A stretch of 60,000 nucleotides of DNA from Symsagittifera roscoffensis. Its lineage: Eukaryota; Xenacoelomorpha; Acoela; Convolutidae. Below are positions 43,378-54,939 of this stretch, piece by piece. Made by a program: the position numbers and the translations under genes. The first letter of the stretch is position 1. Every line of letters starts with the position of its first letter. A model generated the notes under the pieces. It had not been told where the DNA came from, searched no databases, and saw only the letters and a program-made list of their open reading frames with translations. The stretch lies in the NCBI RefSeq assembly GCF_963678635.1, contig NC_087067.1, positions 36,528,686-36,588,685 on the forward strand, written 5' to 3'.

Positions 43378-44500
43378 TAACTTAAACAAAAAACTTTCCT
43401 TCTTTTGTTTCAAATATTATTCCAAGGTTTTATATTTTCATTTTTGTTTGATTTGACTTCTAAGCTGTTTTAACATTACTGTGTGTATATTTTTTGTCTC
43501 AGTTTTTATTTTGCTTAATAGATCAATTAAAGTTTGCCCCGTAAAGTTTTCAGCAAAATCTTAGAGAAAAACTAGAAAAAAATCAGAAATCGAGAATAAT
43601 TTTACGCTAAAATTGTTGTTTGAGAAAGAATGAGAGAGAGAGAGAGAGAGAGAGAGATAAATACACTTGCTCACTAGTGAACCCCATTTGGAATATCCTT
43701 TTCGGGATATTGCTTTCTTTTCAAAAGAAAGATAAATATGGAAGGGTCCAACATTTTCTTGTTGGTAGTCCAACCATATTTATTTGGCTTTTTTATCAAA
43801 CACTCTCTGTCCTCTCTCTCTCATCATACTTTGTGCCCGGTGGGGTTAGCCAGGTCTTACGCAAAGTAACAGAGAGTGTTTTAAGCCATAAATCTGCATT
43901 ATATTACATTCATATACATGTTTTGGGTGAAAAACGGACAATTTTTTGGTAAAAATGTGAAAAAAAAAAAATTATGTTTTTTTTTTCGAAAAATGAACAT
44001 GACCCTTAACCCTGCTCAGAAATTCATGGCAAATTGATTGAGGGTAGTTTCAATGGATTTGGAGAGAAAAAAAATTTTTTCCCAATTTTTTTTTTCAATA
44101 TTTTCACAAAAATCAGATTTTCTCAAAAAATCACAACTTTTCAGGCGTCTACTCTCATTGATTGGGTTATAATTGTTTTTTTTTTTTTTGAATTTCTACG
44201 CTTGTCCTAATTACGTATCAGATAGCTCCTAAAAATTTCAAACCACATTCACTTGAATTTAAAACGAACGAATAATTCAAGCTAAAAATGAAGGAAAAAA
44301 GAAGTTAAAAAATTATGTTTTTTAAATTTCGAACTTGACCAGTAGAACTGTGCTCGAGGTCCCACAAAACTTACTGGTTTTTTTGTTGATAGATTTAAAA
44401 GACACTTTTTTAAACATTACTTTTCCTTTTTTCACAACATAAAAAGTTTGAGGTTTTCCTTTATTTTGAAAAAAAAAAAATTTCACTTGAAATTACAGAA
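43378..44500. other. Non-coding part of the module
   Basis: AT-rich with long A and T runs. Contains the GA microsatellite (43629-43656) and a 13-base inverted repeat (AAACACTCTCTGT near 43798-43810 and its complement at 43869-43881). Open frames overlapping these are not convincing. Confidence 0.5.
43629..43656. repeat. GA dinucleotide microsatellite
   Basis: About fourteen GA units after AAAGAAT. Simple-sequence repeat without visible function. Confidence 0.9.
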
Positions 44501-44619
44501 CGGGAGGCGTTCCCGAGGAGCGTAGCGACGAGCAACGCCGGGTTAGCTATTGCCCCTTAAACCAAACGGCCATGCCTTAATATTTCGAAGGACATGATAT
44601 GAAATGTTTCACGGGACAC
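44501..44619. repeat. Inverted repeat, right arm
   Basis: Reverse complement of 40904-41022, with the exact part at 44501-44580. An A run (44470-44480), which is a T run on the minus strand, stands about 20 bases before it, mirroring the left arm. No matching target duplication was found around the pair. Confidence 0.95.
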
Positions 44620-45322
44620 CGAATGACATGAAGGAAACTTTGATTCCGATATCTTTTACACATTCAAATGACAATCTATGCTTATCATGCATCGGTAACT
44701 ATCAAGGTGTCAAATTTGCAAAATTTTCATTTTTTAAGTTTACTATTTTTTCAACTTAATTAGTTAGTTGAGGGCTTTACTTTCTGAATACTTTTATCTC
44801 ATAAATCTACTTTTTATTATACCTATTTACGCAAACCAAGAAGTGGGCTTGAAATCATTAGGAAATTACTGTTTCACGGTTAAAATTAGTCAGAAAAAGT
44901 TTTAGGCTCTATCTGAATCATTCTAAGCATTAAATTTTGTAATTTAGTGCTGAAATGTTAATTGAAAGTCTAAACCAGTCGCCTAAAAAAAGCCAAAATT
45001 TTATCGCTAACCCTTAAAATTAACAGCAAAAGTTTGAGGCTGTAAATGAATCAGTTTTTAGTATACAAAACCCCTCCACTTGAGCAGAGTGATGAGACAT
45101 ATAGAGCTTAAAGCTAGAATAAACCCTGTTTTTGGAAAGGAAAAGACTTATTGCCAAGACGGCGAAGTATAACTCTCGTTAATGGCTTCTACTTGCCCTT
45201 ACCCGCAAAGTTTTTTGGTGCTAGTCACTTCTCGCTTTTGCTTTTCCATAACCAGTTCTACTTGAAATTCTCCTAAATTTTCTTGAAATTTTCCTGAATT
45301 ACTTCAGTAACTTCAACAAACA
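44620..45322. other. Leader region of the polymerase gene
   Basis: AT-rich, no gene seen. Repeated CTTGAAATT-type segments lie just before the start codon (45260-45300). A promoter is expected here but none is clear. Confidence 0.4.
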
Positions 45323-46362
45323 ATGCCGAACTCTACTTCTATCGCGACACCTGTTCCTTGCCAGCAGTGCGGAAAAATACTGAGCTCTAAAAGGAACTTG
45401 AGAAGACATGAGCAAAAAGTTCACAAGATCCTTCCTCCCCCTCCTCCTCAAACTGTTTGCGATGAGTGTCTAGAGTCATTCGAGAGTTTGTCGGAAGCCC
45501 GAGAGCACGTCGAGCTGGTACATGACATGACTTCGAATAGTCATTGTATCTATTGCCATACAATATTTCTCACCGCGGAAAGCTATGGACAACACTTGCT
45601 GAAGAAGCACGCATTGCCTGTTTGGGACGGCATTGAGACGACGTCTTCCGCTGCCCCAACGGAAAGCGCGTTCAGAGGCAAATTGCGTCGATACGATCTC
45701 AAAGTTGGTGAAAAAGAAATGGATTTGCTTCAAGTCATGATGCAAAACAAGGAGGAAATAGATGCTCTTATACTGGAAAGGGTCAAAGAGGGTCCGAACA
45801 AGGTGCAATTCCATGTGGAAGTGGGAATGATCAAAATTCCCACTGTGCAAGACGGGGACAGTGGAAACTTCGAAAGGACCATGCTGTTTCTGAACACTAA
45901 GACATTGACAGTGTACTTCGAGGGAATAGCTGGGGTTCAATTCTTGGAACTGATTGAACATATGGTCAACCAAGTCAATTCGTTCTCTTCTCATGGTAGC
46001 GGATGGATTATTGACAGAATTGAAAAATTGCAAATCAGTTTCGCGGCCTTCTCACCAATAAGAGCAGGATCCTACCTCGAGCTACCTGATGCACTCAGCG
46101 CAGCATCTACTCTGCTCACAAATATCAACACTAAAGATGATGACCGTTGCTTTCTCTACTCCTTTGTTGCCGCATATCACAATGTGAATGAGCCGGCCCT
46201 CTACCCCACATCTAGACGGTGGCTGGAGAAAAACAAAGTCTCAACCTACAATCTCGACAAAGAAGGAATTGTGAAAATCAATGGGGAATACGAAATGCCA
46301 ATGGGTCTGATGGATATGGACAGATTTGAAAAGTTGAACAATTGTCAAATCAACGTCTTCCG

Positions 46363-46483
46363 GTAAGCAAATTCTAATTTCCTTCTAAAAATTTTAAAAT
46401 TCCTTCAATAATGTTCTTCACCTATTCAAACACCCTTTTTATTTCATTTCAAACCTAGGTATAAAAATTATTTTTCTGTTCAG
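46363..46483 (+). other. Intron 1 of POLB
   Basis: GTAAGC donor and TTCTGTTCAG acceptor, 121 bases, phase 2. Removing it keeps the family's continuous similarity. Confidence 0.85.
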
Positions 46484-47414
46484 GTACAACGATGGCGAAT
46501 TGTTGCCCATAAGAGTATCGAGCAGATTCACTACTAGCCTGATTGTGGACTTGTTGCTGCTGACAGATGGATCAAAATATCACTATGTGTTGATAAGTGA
46601 TCTCCAGAAACTGGTCGAGTACGTGCGGCACAAAGTGCACCGATTTCAATCTGAGATTTGTCGCAAATGTTTCCACACATGCGCTTCATTCGAAACTTTG
46701 AGAAGACATCAAGAACTGTGCTACCAAGACGAAGATGTCGTCATAACAATGCCCAAGCCGGGAAAAGATGACCACAAGTTCAAAAACTTAACAGCTCGTT
46801 GGTACGTACCCAGAGTAATCTACTTTGATTTGGAGTCACTGCTCTTACCAGTATACGGACCGCAACCTGATCCGCGAAAATCTAGCACGCAAACAATTGA
46901 AATCCATCAACCGTGCGGCTACGCGTTAGCAGTAATCGAATTTGGGAAAAAAGACCTGTTAAAGTTTGAGCTTAAAAGAGGACCGAATGTGATGGAAGAG
47001 CTAATTAGCTCCCTTGAATCGTTAGCGAGACAAATTTACGTAGAAAAAAGGAAATATTACACTTTCACTGGTATAACAGACCAGGAACGGGAAGATGCTA
47101 CAATTTGTTGGATATGCGAGAATGATTTTTCCGACAATGATCAAGTGGTACTTGATCATTGCCATTACACCAACAAGTTTCTGGGTTGGGCACACAATGA
47201 GTGTAACGTTAATAGAAAAACAACAAATTACATTCCAGTGGTAGCTCATAATTTGTCAATTTATGATTTACACTTTATAATCAAAGCGCTGGCAAAAAGC
47301 GATTCGGAAAACACTTTTTCCGTAATACCCGCATCTGAAGAAAAATATATATCCTTGACAATCTCAGTCTACATAAAAACGTACACGGACAAAAACGGAA
47401 AAATCAAAAAACTC

Positions 47415-47434
47415 GAAAATCTGAGAAAATCTGA
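47415..47434 (+). repeat. 10-base tandem duplication breaking the polymerase
   Basis: GAAAATCTGA occurs twice in a row. One unit is in frame with the upstream part. The extra unit moves the reading frame by one base just before the third exonuclease motif. Confidence 0.85.
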
Positions 47435-49063
47435 GATTCATCGATTCGTATAGGTTCATGCTGGCATCGTTGGCAAAACTTGTCGATAATTTGCCCAACG
47501 AAAAGTTTTTTCTGCTGGAGAACTATTTTGAAAAACTCGGCCACTCACGTGAAAAAGTCAGTCTGTTGAAACAGAAAGGGCATTACCCCTACTCATACTT
47601 CAACTCATTCGAAAAATTCCGAGAAACTCGCCTTCCCCCACGAGCAATGTGGAAAAATAGTCTAACAGGAGGGGATGTGAGTGTTTCAAGAAGCGAGTAC
47701 AATCATGCCCTTAAAGTTTTCACCGAACTGAAGTGTGGCTCACTTGGTGATTACCACGACTTGTACTTGACTACAGATGTGCTATTGCTTGCTTCCGTTT
47801 TCGAAGCTTTTCGTGAAGTTTGCTATCAAACATACGGGCTGGATTGCGCCTGTTACTTCACGGCAAGTAACCTTTCCGGGGACGCCTTTCTAAAAGTTTG
47901 TAAGCCCGAACTGAAACTCTTAACGGACCGTGAACATCTAGACCTTGTGCAGCGAATGATACGAGGAGGCATGTCGTCGATTTACGCGCGCCGATTTTAC
48001 AAAGCAAACAATAAATACCTCGACGATTTTTCGCCCTCAGAACCATCAAGCTACATCCTCAATTTTGATGCAAACAATTTGTACGGGGGGATAATGAAAC
48101 ACTGCCCTTTGCCCTTAAACGATTTTTCAATAGTTGAAAAAAGTCTGGCAGACATACTGCTCACCAGCGAAACATCAGAATGGGGTTATATAGTTGAAGT
48201 CAATTTAACCATACCCGAAGAGCTTCACGACTTCTTTGCTGATTACCCCCTTGCCCCCTCTCGTGACGTAGTGGACATCGGTGCAATGAGCAACGAGCAA
48301 GTCGACATGTTGGGAAAATTGGGAATCACCACACTGCCAAAAGTGCCAAAGCTTCTACAGACCTTGCATCCTAAAGAAGGTTATGTTTTGCACTACCTTA
48401 CCCTAAAATTGTACCATGAGCTAGGAATGAAAATAACTCACCTCGGAAAAGTTCTTCAGTTCCGCCAAAGTCACTGGATGGCACCCTTTGTCGACCTCAA
48501 CACCCGCCTACGAAAAGCCGCGGTAAATAAATTCCAGGAGAACTTCTACAAGCTAATTGTTAATTCAGCTTTCGGTAAGACAATGGAGTCTAAGTTAGGA
48601 AGAAAGAAGCTGGAGATTGTAAGGAATGAGAGAGAACTTTTACAAAAAACAGCTCTGAGCACAATGAAAAGCTTTCAAATCATTGACGATCAATTAGCCA
48701 CAATTAGCTTTTCAGTAACAAAAATATTGTGGGATAAACCTATGATAGTTGGTGCGACCATCCTAGACCTCGCCAAGCGTTTCATGTTTCAGTTTCACTA
48801 TCAAAAAATGAAACCAAATCTAAACTTGGAACTCCTTTACTCCGACACGGATAGTTTTATTTACGCCATAAAAACTGATGACGTTTACCGAGACTTGGAG
48901 AAAATAAAAGCTGATTTCGACTTTTCAAATTACGATAAGGACCATTTCTTGTTCGAGGATACCAACAAGAAAGTTGTGCTGAAGTTCAAAGACGAGACTG
49001 GTGGGAAACCGATCAGAGAATTCATCGCCCTAAAACCGAAACTATATTCGGTCGTCCTTAATG

Positions 49064-49392
49064 GTAAATAAAATTTAAGCCACCCTTCCACCCCCCATTC
49101 CTACCTTTTACAGAACAAAAATACCACCACCAACCTACCTACACCCCTTAATTTGTTGCATTAAACTATGGGCATTTAGCTGATTTAGGCAACATTATAC
49201 AATGTTGCCTAAACGTTGATTTATCTGACAACATATTCCCTCTTGTTTCCTCTTTTTTAATCATAATTTAGAGTCTTCTGCTCTTTTTTGGTAAAATGAA
49301 TCAAATTTTGTTCGGTATAAATTGAGTTGCTGAAGTGAAATGAAGCTATCCCCAACGTTGTAGAAAAGAATAATAATTTTGCTATTGTTTAG
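49064..49392 (+). other. Intron 2 of POLB
   Basis: GTAAAT donor, TTGTTTAG acceptor, 329 bases, phase 1. The following exon carries the expected polymerase C-terminus (KQNKLALSPFDSKR). Confidence 0.8.
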
Positions 49393-49910
49393 AAGGCACT
49401 CAAAAATTGAGTGCCAAAGGAATTAAACGGAGTGCACAGAGAGAACTGGTCCACCAAACCTTCAGGGACACATTATTCACTGGAAAAACAATGAGAGTAT
49501 ACAACTATAATATAGTTTCGAAAGGTCACACCAATATGACAGTGAAACAAAACAAACTTGCATTATCACCATTCGACTCAAAACGTTTTCTACTTTTCGA
49601 CGGAATTTCGACAGTGCCCTTTGGCCATAAAGCCGCTGAAGAAAATGCTTTTCTAGAAGACATTTACATGGACACCGAGTGGGCCAACTCATACAATGAA
49701 ACTGATAACAGTTCTCCCGATTTTACACTCCCGGATTGGGGATTTTTACAGCGGCCCTACTCAGAAGCAGAGCTGCAAGAAGAAGAAGAAGCTTCTAGTA
49801 GCCGAGTCCGTGAACGTCCCCCTATAAAAAACCCATTTATTTTATCTGAAGCTTCAGAAGAACGACCATCTAAAAAACACCGCAAAGAAAACCAAAACAA
49901 TAAACATTAA

Positions 49911-50260
49911 AGTCTGAAACATATATTTTCAGATGATTTTTACTCTTCGTCCTTTTTATACTTCGACTTGTATATGTTTTGGTTTTTACCAATTTACAAC
50001 TAATAAAATACTCGTATTGAGCTCAATCACTGTTTTAACATAAATAGCTTCAGGCAAATAAACTAGTAGACACAAACCAAGTGTTAATTCAAACAAATGT
50101 GTGAAATCCTTAGGCTTGTTTTGAATAATAAACTTTAATAGCATGACAAATCTTTGACGAAAAGAAAGAAAGCCAGGAAATGATATCCACATGAAACTAG
50201 GACGAAAAAAGAAAAGTTCAGGAATTAGGACGATTAATTTTAATTATCGCGGGAAAAGGG
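49911..50260. other. Downstream region of POLB
   Basis: AT-rich. A minus-strand frame of 68 codons (50192-49986), hydrophobic in its second half, is open, and also in the duplicate (51566-51360). It could encode a small membrane protein but has no other support. Confidence 0.35.
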
Positions 50261-51284
50261 ACCGAGACTTGGAGAAAATAAAAGCTGATTTCGACTTTTC
50301 AAATTACGATAAGGACCATTTCTTGTTCGAGGATACCAACAAGAAAGTTGTGCTGAAGTTCAAAGACGAGACTGGTGGGAAACCGATCAGAGAATTCATC
50401 GCCCTAAAACCGAAACTATATTCGGTCGTCCTTAATGGTAAATAAAATTTAAGCCACCCTTCCACCCCCCATTCCTACCTTTTACAGAACAAAAATACCA
50501 CCACCAACCTACCTACACCCCTTAATTTGTTGCATTAAACTATGGGCATTTAGCTGATTTAGGCAACATTATACAATGTTGCCTAAACGTTGACTTATCT
50601 GACAACATATTCCCTCTTGTTTCCTCTTTTTTAATCATAATTTAGAGTCTTCTGCTCTTTTTTGGTAAAATGAATCAAATTTTGTTCGGTATAAATTGAG
50701 TTGCTGAAGTGAAATGAAGCTATCCCCAACGTTGTAGAAAAGAATAATAATTTTGCTATTGTTTAGAAGGCACTCAAAAATTGAGTGCCAAAGGAATTAA
50801 ACGGAGTGCACAGAGAGAACTGGTCCACCAAACCTTCAGGGACACATTATTCACTGGAAAAACAATGAGAGTATACAACTATAATATAGTTTCGAAAGGT
50901 CACACCAATATGACAGTGAAACAAAACAAACTTGCATTATCACCATTCGACTCAAAACGTTTTCTACTTTTCGACGGAATTTCGACAGTGCCCTTTGGCC
51001 ATAAAGCCGCTGAAGAAAATGCTTTTCTAGAAGACATTTACATGGACACCGAGTGGGCCAACTCATACAATGAAACTGATAACAGTTCTCCCGATTTTAC
51101 ACTCCCGGATTGGGGATTTTTACAGCGGCCCTACTCAGAAGCAGAGCTGCAAGAAGAAGAAGAAGCTTCTAGTAGCCGAGTCCGTGAACGTCCCCCTATA
51201 AAAAACCCATTTATTTTATCTGAAGCTTCAGAAGAACGACCATCTAAAAAACACCGCAAAGAAAACCAAAACAATAAACATTAA
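50261..51284 (+). pseudogene. Truncated second copy of the POLB 3' end
   Basis: Carries the last 59 codons of exon 2 (50261-50437), intron 2 (50438-50766) and exon 3 (50767-51284). The palm motifs are missing. A frame starting at 50191 runs from downstream sequence of copy 1 into this copy by chance. Confidence 0.9.
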
Positions 51285-51634
51285 AGTCTGAAACATATAT
51301 TTTCAGATGATTTTTACTCTTCGTCCTTTTTATACTTCGACTTGTATATGTTTTGGTTTTTACCAATTTACAACTAATAAAATACTCGTATTGAGCTCAA
51401 TCACTGTTTTAACATAAATAGCTTCAGGCAAATAAACTAGTAGACACAAACCAAGTGTTAATTCAAACAAATGTGTGAAATCCTTAGGCTTGTTTTGAAT
51501 AATAAACTTTAATAGCATGACAAATCTTTGACGAAAAGAAAGAAAGCCAGGAAATGATATCCACATGAAACTAGGACGAAAAAAGAAAAGTTCAGGAATT
51601 AGGACGATTAATTTTAATTATCGCGGGAAAAGGG

Positions 51635-53291
51635 ACTCGAACTCCAGTTTGCTCGAACTCAATTTGCGAAAAGATAATCATCTTCTGGTGTAAAGACTGT
51701 GAGGTTGAAATCTGTGACGATTGCTTAGAAAAAGATCACGACAAACACTCAGTTGCTGCTTTCGAAAAAAATTTGAGAAGAGAAGTTGCAAAAAAACTGG
51801 GCAAATTTTCAACGTCTGGAAAAAATAAACTTTCTGGTAAGTAAGCTTCCGACCATTTCAAGCCATGTGAGTTGTCGATATTATTCGGATTGTCTAAAAA
51901 CTAAGAGCAAATCGTGACGTTCTAGAACCTTGTAGTTGTTAAAATTTGAGTAAAAACTTAGGTTTTGTCAGTAATTTAGAAACAAAATGATTGTAAGAAA
52001 AAAATCGCAATTATATATCGCTTCTTTAAGAGTAGAAAAAAAATCCTTATTTTGTTGACAGTTTCAATAATTTTTTCGAATGCTATACTAGTTTTTTTTC
52101 TAGAAAAATCAAACAATTGTCGAAAATTCCATGGACATTTCAAAAAAATTACACTATGATTTTATATACTAGCTCAGGGATTTTTTGTATGTTTACAGAT
52201 GTTCAAGGTTTTTTTGTATGTTTATAGAAGAGTCTAAGTAACTTTGGATTTTTTGGAGTGCTTTTTTGGTTCCTCGCATCTAAGGAATGCGTATAATTAT
52301 ATGCTGTTTGTTCAGAACCAAGATGTATTAGGCAAAAAACGTAAATTATATTTTGTTAATATTGAAAGTATACTCGCAGTTTATCAATTTCTAGTTGCCC
52401 AAGGTCAGGTTGAAGTTTCGTGGTTGCACAGAGTCACGAATTGTTTTGTAGACCACCGCGCAATCATGCTCAAAAAGAAAAACCAACAAGTTACTTATTT
52501 TGAAAACAAGGATTTCTGCTCTCGAAGCTAAGCAAAACACTGTCAAATTTTTGTTTTGAATAAAATCAAATTCCAGCTGTTTTATCAATCGAAAATTGTT
52601 TTATGTAGCAGTGAACATTACTGTAGGGCCAGAATTGATCTCCCAACTAGACAACAAACTGAAAGAATTACATGAAGATCTTGTTCATTTCCGAAAATTG
52701 GAAACTCAAGTGCGAACTGTGCAAAAGGCTACCGATGAATTGTCCTACAATTTGGATGACCTTGAAAAATTCGCTGCAGGAACTGGAGATTGCAGTATTG
52801 AACTAGTTCGAAATTTTATCTCGACTAATTATGATTATCCAAAAGTAAATTTTAAAGTAAGCGTTGAAAAAGGAGTGCAAACTGAAAATCCTGTATCAGT
52901 CGCGGTTGATAAAACTGGACTCCAGTTCGCCTTCTTAAAGTTGAAAAAAACGTTGAAAAATTTCTACAAAAAGTACTGGTCAGTGCCCCTCTCACTCGAT
53001 GGAGTATTTTTTCATGTGGGCGTGATGAAGATGATGTGTCATCATGAACACGTTCCTAAACTACAAATATCTTTTCAAACGTATGGGTCAAAACCAGAGG
53101 CGGAAAAAGCTGATTTGCGGGTAAAGATCAGTGTTTTGAATAATTGGACGAGATATCCAATATTTGAGAAACACATTTGGGGGCATAGTGCATGCAATGT
53201 TCACCACGTCCGTTGGACTATCATCGAGGACAAAGAAAGCGGATGGCTGGACTCAGAAGGAAGCCTCACAGTTAATTGTACAAAACTCTGA
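51635..53291 (+). CDS. TRIM-like gene: B-box exon and coiled-coil/MATH-like exon, 5' end missing
   Basis: Exon a (up to 51836) encodes PVCSNSICEK, FWCKDCEVEICDDC and DKHS, a B-box closely related to the one at 2190-2310, though the second zinc ligand position holds Ser (CSNS against CSQC). The donor GTAAGT is at 51837. Exon b begins at 52612 after TATGTAGCAG in matching phase and runs to 53291: about 60 residues of coiled coil (QLDNKLKELHEDLVHFRKLE), then about 110 residues resembling a MATH domain (SVPLSLDGVFFHVGV, ending SGWLDSEGSLTV). Such proteins are usually ubiquitin-ligase adaptors. The RING exon is absent; the left side is the duplicated Polinton sequence. It may be broken by the insertion or have further exons not seen. 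Confidence 0.6.
52244..52531 (+). other. Open frame inside the TRIM-like intron (95 aa)
   Basis: Lies between exons a and b. No domain recognised. Could be an alternative exon or chance. Confidence 0.25.
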
Positions 53292-54162
53292 TGTCGATAA
53301 TTAATCAAATATACGATTCTTAAACAAGAGTACTGAAAGTACTTTTAGTATGCCTCACTGAATATTTTCAAAAACCCAGTTCAAAATCGTTTATCATGGT
53401 GATCAAAGGGAATTTGTTTTAAATACCTAAATTTTAAAAAAATTGAGTATTTACAAATCTTGTTTCAAAAGCGTTCCGTTTCCATAATAAAATCACGTAC
53501 CAAATAAAACTCCAACTTATTTTTTACTCAATCAAACTTGAGTATCAATATTTTTTTTGATGTTTAAATAACAAAGACTTGAGCCAGCTACTCAAGAAGC
53601 CTGCTATCAACAAGGCGCAAACTTCTATTCGGACCAGATCGAAAGTCTAATAGGCCCGACGAGAGAATGATTGATCCAGGTGCAAAAAATTATTGACTTT
53701 CATATCTTAAAACATGCACGTGCATGCTCAAAATGTTGTCTTTCAAATCAGTTATTTGACCTTCGAAAAATACTATCGTTTTTGAAAGACTACAGGCGTA
53801 AAAATTTTCAACTCTTTCAACGCACACATTGTGTTCGATATCAATTCAATCACCGTTTAAAGTTTTAGGTGAAACTTTGTTATCAAAACAAAACCTGTCT
53901 AAAAGTCCAGTTATACGTATTAGAATGGGCAATTTTCATGGCAGACTACCGGTTCACGTAAGCTTTTTTTTACTTTTTATGGTGAATACGAGATAGTTCG
54001 AAAAAAACTAGATTGTCGCTTAAAAAAAATTGCATGGAAAAGTTGACAAAACAGATGATGCAAAAAATATTTTATTTTGCATGTCGAAATGTTGCGATTT
54101 TTTGGTCGAAATGTGAAAATTGTTTTTGAGTTTTTGAAAATTGAATGTTTTGATTTTGAGAC
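53292..54162. other. Spacer between the TRIM-like gene and the LINE
   Basis: AT-rich; a 65-codon frame at 53671-53868 has no recognisable content. Nothing else supported. Confidence 0.4.
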
Positions 54163-54660
54163 TTGAAGGCATTTCATGTTAAACCAAGAAGGGAGACTAT
54201 TCCATATGGGTTGATGCCTACAGTGATAATTAAATTCCTATATTTCAATCACAACGATTTTGTGTACGGTAGAAGAAAAAAATCTGTAGGGACAAAAAAT
54301 ACATTGAAAGGACGTCAAATGTATATCAAGGAATATCTTCCACCAGAGGAAGCAAACTTGGATCGAGAGGATGTTAGTGAGGGTTATATTACAAATACTA
54401 GTAATTGCAATATAAGCGTTCTTTGCAAAAGTAGAGATGGGAGGGAAGTTTTCATTCCAGTCAAATACCAATCTGATATCAAAAAGTTGGAAAACCAGAT
54501 AAAAATGAAACACAATAATCGCGGAAGAGAGAGCAAACAGTAAAGGCAGCACGAATAAAAACGGAGACAAGAAATTGCCCGCCTACGAAAGAGCAAAAAC
54601 AGATCAATCTGTCGGAAAAACGGAACAAAAACCAACAAGTGATAAACAATTAGGTTAAAC
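54163..54660 (+). pseudogene. LINE ORF1-like fragment
   Basis: The frame 54163-54543 has PTVIIKFLYFNHNDFVYGRR, then MYIKEYLPPEEANL, the arrangement of the C-terminal nucleic-acid-binding part of ORF1 proteins in CR1/Jockey-like LINEs. A stop at 54541-54543 interrupts it, though similarity seems to continue. It stands upstream of endonuclease and reverse transcriptase pieces in the same orientation. Confidence 0.55.
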
Positions 54661-54939
54661 TGTGAAAAGTTGTTGCAATAAAACAATTTACAGCTCATAA
54701 CTGTTTTAGAGCAACTGGGCGCTTTTCTCTTTTCTCCATTTTTTGAACTGGAAATTGCCCGAAAAGAAAATATCACTTTTTGTAAATTGAAACTATTCTG
54801 ATCATATAAAATTATGGCCATATAAAAATCAAAGTGGCAAATTTTGCTCCTAGTAACAAATCAACGAGACTGCTCGTATATCAGAGCAAAGCTCTGAATG
54901 TTCCAACTGTCCCTCATGAATTTTTAGGAAAAAAACATT

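Larger units (their letters stand above)
45323..49910 (+). pseudogene. POLB: Protein-primed family B DNA polymerase, three exons, frameshifted
   Basis: Exons 45323-46362, 46484-49063 and 49393-49910, with GT-AG introns of 121 and 329 bases (frame is kept across both). The N-terminus has three C2H2 fingers (CQQCGK, CDEC, CIYC). The exonuclease motif YFDLES is at 46821-46838. An HNH/endonuclease VII-like insertion (CWIC, DHCHYT, HNECN) lies at about 47107-47215. Polymerase motifs: DANNLYGG near 48067, NSAFGKTMES near 48563, YSDTDS at 48838-48855. A 10-base tandem duplication (47415-47434) shifts the frame, giving a stop at 47451-47453 while the conserved frame resumes downstream. It would replicate the element by protein priming; as assembled it is not functional. 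Confidence 0.9.
32450..51634 (+). mobile_element. Polinton/Maverick element (borders approximate)
   Basis: Carries the Polinton hallmark set once each: family B DNA polymerase with Polinton-type Zn-finger and HNH insertions, retrovirus-like integrase, FtsK/HerA-type ATPase, adenain-like protease, major (double jelly-roll) and minor (penton-like) capsid proteins. Members of this family replicate by protein priming and are related to adintoviruses, adenoviruses and virophages. Typical size is 15-25 kb, and this one spans about 19 kb including a 1374-base duplication. I found no terminal inverted repeat at the outer borders, so the limits are set by gene content: left of the first gene, and at the B-box exon on the right. 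The broken polymerase argues against autonomy. Confidence 0.93.
48887..51634 (+). repeat. Tandem duplication of a 1374-base unit (POLB 3' end)
   Basis: Unit 1 is 48887-50260, unit 2 is 50261-51634. I noticed a single difference (T at 49214 region, C in the copy near 50588, in GTTGATTTATC against GTTGACTTATC). Two bases (AC) are shared at the breakpoints. The second unit contains the end of polymerase exon 2, intron 2 and exon 3, so it is a 5'-truncated pseudogene. A young duplication, or an assembly artefact. Confidence 0.95.

Noticed and set aside
50191-50445. 84-codon frame joining downstream sequence to the polymerase end
   Set aside because: Created by the duplication junction at 50261; not a real gene.
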